A stretch of 64,000 bases of DNA. Origin: Bryum argenteum (lineage: Eukaryota; Streptophyta; Bryopsida; Bryales; Bryaceae). The number at the start of each line of letters is the position of its first letter. Positions within the stretch are counted from its first letter, which is position 1. The translations under genes and the position numbers were made by a program. Location of the stretch: contig CM073323.1 of NCBI GenBank assembly GCA_037043015.1, forward strand, positions 13,637,758-13,701,757, given 5' to 3'. The notes under the pieces are model-generated. The model saw only the letters and a list, made by a program, of their open reading frames with translations, was not told where the DNA came from and made no database searches. This document shows positions 58,833 through 64,000 of this stretch, piece after piece.

Positions 58833-61195
58833 CTTCACCAGATAGAGTGCACCTTCTACTCACACACCACGAACAGCATGAGTGAAAGATATAGATTGGC
58901 GTGCCTATAATTACTTCAGTGACATGCACCCGGTTAAACCTTCACTCATAACGCATTCTTAGTAAAATCAAAATCTGATTTTTAAAAGCACCTCTTGCAA
59001 TTATACACGAAAAAATCTCACAATACAGGGATACAGGGATTCCGTAAAAGTGATCGAAAATGCACACAGTGCTCAAGTAACCTACTAAATGTCGTGCGAA
59101 TTACCCAACAAAAAGAAGCTCCGAGCGCTAATTCAGCCCGCGACTACAACATCTGCATCGGAAGGGCGATATTCCTTAAACTAAGCTACAAACCCTAAAA
59201 TATATTTGGCTTGAACTGAGCTCCAAATTTTCAAAATATGACGACTTCTTTCACGAATTATACTTTTTGTCATCGCGCAGAATTGGAACCACGAAAGAAC
59301 AAAATGATACAGAGGGCCTGGGAAAGCAGGGGAATCGACCTAAGCGCGGCAATTTCACTATTTAACCCAAAATCATCATTCAATGTATTGATGGAATGAG
59401 AATTGCAAGTAGTCGCACCAGGTTCTTAGAAGCTTGCTATCATCCGATTGTGTAGGAAAAAAAATCCACCTCGCAGGTCAGGCTGTGTACTTCGATTCCG
59501 CCCAATCGATCCATGCAGCAAAACAGGGTGTTCCAGCACTTCAGTCTGCGTCAACGCGTTCTCAAAGTGGTTCCCAATGACGTAGGGAACAAGTTTAGGG
59601 GTGGACGAATGAACTCCTCTCTCCTACAATTCAGGGTTTCTTCCGCAAATGTTGTAGTATTGCCGCAGTACTGTTGCAGTACAATGGTTAACAGTTAACA
59701 GTAGGGGAAGACTATATCCCCTGTAGTGGGACAGCCCCGCCCGGTCTGCCTTGCAAGCGCGGTTGCACGGTTCAGTTACCGCCGGTCACTTTCCAATTAC
59801 CACGCGGTAACATTTTCTGCCCGCCCCGGACACTGTGCCCGCCAAAAGCCCTCTTTCCGCATGCCACCATGCGTCACCATGCCCCCATGTCATCCACATG
59901 CGCATGTCACATATCTGACGGCACTAGGTTTAGATGTTGTGTCACAACTTTCGAGCTCGTATTAGATCCATCACGGTATGGTTTTCGTGACACAATTGTG
60001 CAGAATGCGGAAAGAGGGCTCAATCGACTATTGTGGAATACAGGTGTTGCGACAAAGATTCAAATTTGCACAACCCCAACGCACGTTACTAAAGAAGCCA
60101 AAACAAGTGACGTAACCTGGATTATGCGAAAACTAAGTCACGCGAATCAGAATCTGAGTTTTGAGTGGTTTTGTGTGAGGCCAGGATTTTGATTAGATTT
60201 TCTGCCCATTGAAATGATGTGATTTGACATGTTGAATGCAGTACTCTAATTTGACGTGGTGGGAGTATGATGGCACAAATGGCCTTATTTCGTAACTTCA
60301 AGGCAGGGGAGGTGCATTTTAAATGCCACTGCGTCCATGTTGCCCTCTTTCTTCATCACGCGCTGCTCATTCGCGATATTTTAGAGCCCCGATTCAGGTG
60401 CGAGCTGTGATATTTCACGCGTCGTTTTGTTTTTTCCGCCAAAAATCGTCAAGGTGTGATCGATTGTGAATCTGTCTACAGCGTCGGAAGGGCAGAGTCG
60501 GAGAAAGGTGCTGGATTTCCACGGCGTCCGAAGGGGGGGGGCGCTAGAAGGTTTTGCATCTCCAGAAAGGTCTCTTTCATGCGGCTGGCGAGTAACCGGC
60601 AGGATTCTTCATATCGAGCACGGCGACATTACGGTATGAACCACAATGTCGCATTTCCCACATGCCAGTATTAATTCCATAGTGGTGGAAGTTTAGGGAA
60701 CTGTGCAACCCTTGAATTGCAGCATTGAATAGAATTTGTAACTCCCACACGTCGATCGCTAATTAAACGTGTCTCTAGGTCGGTGCGCGGTTTAGCAAAT
60801 ATCAAACTTCAATCATCGCACCAATCTTATCAATTTTTGACCACGCTGTTTGCTTCCGAACTGTGTCCTACTACGGGTCGGAGGAGTTGTGGTTCTCTTC
60901 CAATAAAATTAGGCGCCATGGTTTGAATTTACCATATTACAGCAGAACACTACCCTGATATCCACTCTCGTTTTGCATAAATCTAGCCTCCTTCTTCGTT
61001 GCATTTTGGTTGTACCTGCATCATCATCGAGCAGCCGACACCGTTATACGCTGAGGTACTTCGGTCTTTGTCACTGGAACTGCACTCGTATGCACGCATT
61101 CACATCATCTTTACATTTTCTGCACATATCCCATGCTTGTGACACCATCTTCGTTGGATTGACTGGGTGGTCTGCACAAGAATCCCAAAAATTGC
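58833..61195. other. Listerin upstream region and intergenic DNA
   Basis: Contains the listerin 5' leader and presumably the promoter near 58.85-59.5 kb. The region 59.7-60.3 kb and onward has only unsupported frames. A G11 run lies at about 60532. No RNA gene or complete transposon was seen. Confidence 0.5.
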
Positions 61196-61199
61196 CCAC

Positions 61200-61670
61200 A
61201 TGGATAGAAAACAGGAAACGGTTGATGCTCCTGTCAAAATATATGATAGACTGTATACTGTGACATACCCGAAAGATTTATACGACGATTTGTGCGTGGA
61301 GTTCGCGGAGTACTAAAAGGCGGACCACAAACTTGGGATTAGACGTAGATTATTCTATTGCGTCTACTGCGGTAGGAACAACTTTTTCAACAAGATGATG
61401 TTGAACTTGCATAGGTTTGAGAGCAGATGCGCGATAGAGAAGTTTGACGATGGAAAATTTGGCACGCTCTACCCATATCCTGACTTCGAGCAAGGGCAAG
61501 GGAAAAATGTGGAGGGATTTGCCAAGCACGGCAGGTCTAAGAGTGACACAGTTGGGGCAGTTGGACAAAAAAATGACCATTTTTTCCATGCAGTATCTGC
61601 GAAGAAGAGCAAAAAAATTGTGATACAGAGTCTTCGGGGTAAGCACGGTGAGGGTTTGCCCACACTATAA
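61200..61670 (+). pseudogene. Cys/His-rich (zinc-finger-like) ORF, interrupted and cut by a CACTA end
   Basis: A frame from ATG at 61200 reads MDRKQETVDAPVKIYDRLYT, VTYPKDLYDDLCVEFAEY, one TAA (61314-61316), then KADHKLGIRRRLFYCVYCGR and LNLHRFESRCAIEKF. The spacing C-x2-C ... H-x5-C suggests a single zinc finger. The frame then runs straight into the CACTA terminus at 61663 and stops inside it (CACTATAA). It was probably part of a longer gene or transposon ORF that the CACTA element disrupted. Family not recognised. Confidence 0.4.
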
Positions 61671-64000
61671 GAAACCTGCGTTTTTAGTGATGTTGTAAAT
61701 GATGTCTATAAAGACAACGTAGACATTAATTCGGATGTCTTATAGACGATAAGACATCCTAGACAGCTCAGATGTCTATGCAGACATCTAAATAGACAGG
61801 AAGGTGTCTTAAAGATCGAAGATGTCTTAAGGTAATTTTGGATGGGTAAAAAGTGTGCCACGTAGGTGCCACGTAGATGACACATCAGCTTGAATTCAAG
61901 GGGCAGTGCCACATGGGGATGAAATTCATCATGATGTGGAAATTTACATGGTCCCACGAAAGATGATATGGCGGCGCCAGAATCCTACGTGGACCCGGGA
62001 AAATCCAACGTGGCACGCGGGAAAATCCGACGTGGCACGCGGGAAAAGTTGACGTGGACGCGGGAAAATGACGTAGCATGCCACGTCAGCATGTTTTGGA
62101 GGTTTTATGCTTCTATCATGATAGTTTTAGACATCAGTTAAGACGACTTAAATGTTTTGCAAAACATTTTAAATGTCGTACAAGATGTCTTGCAAGACGT
62201 ATGCAATGTCTTACAAGATATCTTAAAAGACATTCTGTATATCTTATAAGATGTCTCCGGTGCGTAGAATGATGTTTAGGTTGATGTCCTTCTTAAATAT
62301 GTGATGTTTGCTCGGATGTTTGTAGCGACATCCCGTAGGACATCGATGTAAACGTTTTATGTTAAACATAATGTTTGCAACAATGTTACTATTGATGTTT
62401 TCTGGGCATATTAAAGGACATCTATGATGACATTTTTAAATATTTATATTGTAATCAGATTCATAATCCACATACGTCTCACATAACATAAGCTGTAAAC
62501 ACTGTCACGTCAAAAAGTTTGAGTCAATCATATATTGCTTAAGTCATTAAAACCTCAGATAACACAAAACTAGACTATTAACTAAAACGTCTGTCAACAA
62601 CTACGATATACTACGCACCCACAATTTGAACTCCGGAAGCCCCTCCACTACCATCGCTTGTTGTCGATACCTGTATGGTCATGTGCATGTCGCGCCGCTA
62701 CACATGTTCAATAAGCCAATATCAGCTGCATTCAAAGAAGGGTTTGTAAAGGTAAAAAAATTTTGATTTAATTCCATTTAATTGCACTACCTAGGTTGAG
62801 ATGGTTTACTTCCTAACCTCAAGATATCGACACAGTTAGACATTCTTGCAAACATTCGCTTAGACATTTCTTCAGACATCCTTCTAGACATCATTAAAAA
62901 CAACGTTACAGACATCTATGCATACATCTGTTTCACTCACCTACAAGCACGTATGTCGCTTCATTTTTTCTTCGCGGCCTCACATCGTATTTCGCTGCCC
63001 CACCCTCATGTCCCACCCTCCAAAACAGAAATTCCATCAACACAATTAGACATCTTCATAGACATGTTGTAAGACATCTTGCAGACATCATCATAGACAT
63101 TTTCTACAACAAATCAAATACTACAAGTACTAGGTTTTCTTCCACAACAAATCAAATACTACAAGTGCTAGGGTTTCTTGTACATGATGCTTTTAAAATC
63201 CAGTTCCTCTTAAGTAGCAAATCTTAGCCACATGAAGAAGGAAACCACTACTCTTGAGAGCTACTAGATTTCTACAACTACTATTCTCTTATTGTAGTTA
63301 ACAATCATTCTAAAATTGAATAGAAACAATTTTGAAATCCTCTATACTTTAAACACTAACTCTTTGGAAAAACTAAGGCAAAATTGAGCATTGTCATTTA
63401 AAGGTCTCATGACCTAACTATGGCGGCGGCAGCAAACCCTAACCACATGAAGAAGCAAACCTTAGCCTCTACACTCTACAGACTAACTCCTTAAAAAAAT
63501 GAAGGCACAAATGAGCTTTATGCGGCCTCTAATTCTACTTAAAGGTCTCATGACCTAACTATGGCGGCGGTAGCAAACCCTAGCCGCCTCTGTTCATCCA
63601 CTGAATTCGATGAAAATCATCCCTGCAGATGATTATGGATGATGTCGTAGATGTCATCTTCGACAACTTCATAGACATCATGTTAAACATTTTCATGAAC
63701 GTCATCTTAGACATCCCTGCAGATATTATCAAAGACATCTGATGACATCTTCAGAGTTTCAACCACAACACGTTAATCATAAAAGGTTTTTTGTTTTCTT
63801 CCACAACAAATCAAATACCAGATGCTTTAAAGTTCTTTCCACAACAAAGCACGTATTGTAAAACATAGAGTTTCTTCCAAAACAAATCAAATAATCTTTA
63901 TTGATAGAAAAGTGTGGAATCACAATTATGAGACTATTTATAGTCTCACATGGTGATAGGCTCTCCTTCCAACTCTTAACTACCTTTTATTTTTGCCCTA
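61663..64000. mobile_element. CACTA (EnSpm) transposon, one end, continuing past the window
   Basis: It starts with CACTATAAGAAACCTGCG, a plant-type CACTA terminus, preceded by CCA. The next 1.2 kb is packed with short direct and inverted copies of AGATGTCT/AGACATCT (for example 61720-61830, 62110-62260 and again 62850-63090), typical of EnSpm subterminal repeats. No transposase is visible in the part present, and the second terminus and target duplication are outside. Other internal repeats are listed separately. Confidence 0.8.
63401..63580. repeat. ~140-bp direct duplication with CATGACCTAACTATGGCGGC
   Basis: Two copies at about 63360-63460 and 63500-63600 share AAAGGTCTCATGACCTAACT and ATGGCGGCGG(C/T)AGCAAACCCTA. 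The same 20-bp core occurs at 33713-33732 inside the other CACTA element. Confidence 0.85.

Noticed and set aside
60973-61263. 96-codon frame with hydrophobic start
   Set aside because: Overlaps the Cys/His ORF in another frame, with no recognisable features.

Overview
The window looks like nuclear DNA of a plant, most likely a non-seed streptophyte (moss, liverwort, lycophyte or charophyte grade; this placement is a guess). Three intron-rich host genes dominate the right half: a TMEM16/anoctamin-like protein, a CLC anion transporter and the ribosome-quality-control ligase listerin. A nuclear tRNA-Leu(UAA) lies between the first two. CACTA transposons with plant-type termini, telomere-like CCCTAAA runs and short GT-AG introns fit a plant genome. 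No organelle or bacterial sequence was seen. All exon borders are read by eye.

Layout. 0-2.5 kb: degraded Ty3/Gypsy retroelement on the minus strand, running off the left edge. 2.5-9.6 kb: gene-poor repeats, then AT-rich DNA with a 43-A tract and degenerate telomere-like repeats. 9.6-18.5 kb: an unusual gene cluster that I cannot assign to a known element family. It has a GC-rich leader, an array of eight perfect or near-perfect palindromes, a long spliced gene, an FCP1-like phosphatase-fold gene and a small basic ORF. The long gene starts with a copy of the histone H3 tail (RTKQTAR) and carries a ParB-like segment followed by what looks like a degenerate beta-class DNA methylase. The same palindrome sits in nearly every intron of this gene. 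19.2-20.6 kb: Tc1-type transposon with one internal stop. 23-24 kb: RING-finger gene with proline-rich 35-residue repeats. 27-31.4 kb: a phytanoyl-CoA dioxygenase-like gene on the plus strand, surrounded by minus-strand first-exon-like pieces of unrelated genes, including the eIF3e start. 32.2-34.0 kb: a complete non-autonomous CACTA element with TCC target duplication. 34-35.3 kb: two TTAACCCC-type MITE copies. 35.9-40.0 kb: anoctamin. 40.36-40.44 kb: tRNA-Leu. 41.5-48.6 kb: CLC, with a MITE in an intron. 49.6-58.8 kb: listerin (minus strand). 61.2-61.7 kb: a Cys/His-rich ORF cut by the end of a second CACTA element, which continues to the window end.

The strongest candidate for something undescribed is the 9.6-18.5 kb cluster. 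It combines an H3-tail mimic, a ParB/methylase-like fold that seems to have lost its catalytic motif, a phosphatase-like protein whose nucleophile position is Glu, and recurrent intronic palindromes. That combination suggests a chromatin- or transcription-directed selfish element, or a domesticated remnant of one. This is inference and needs homology searches.
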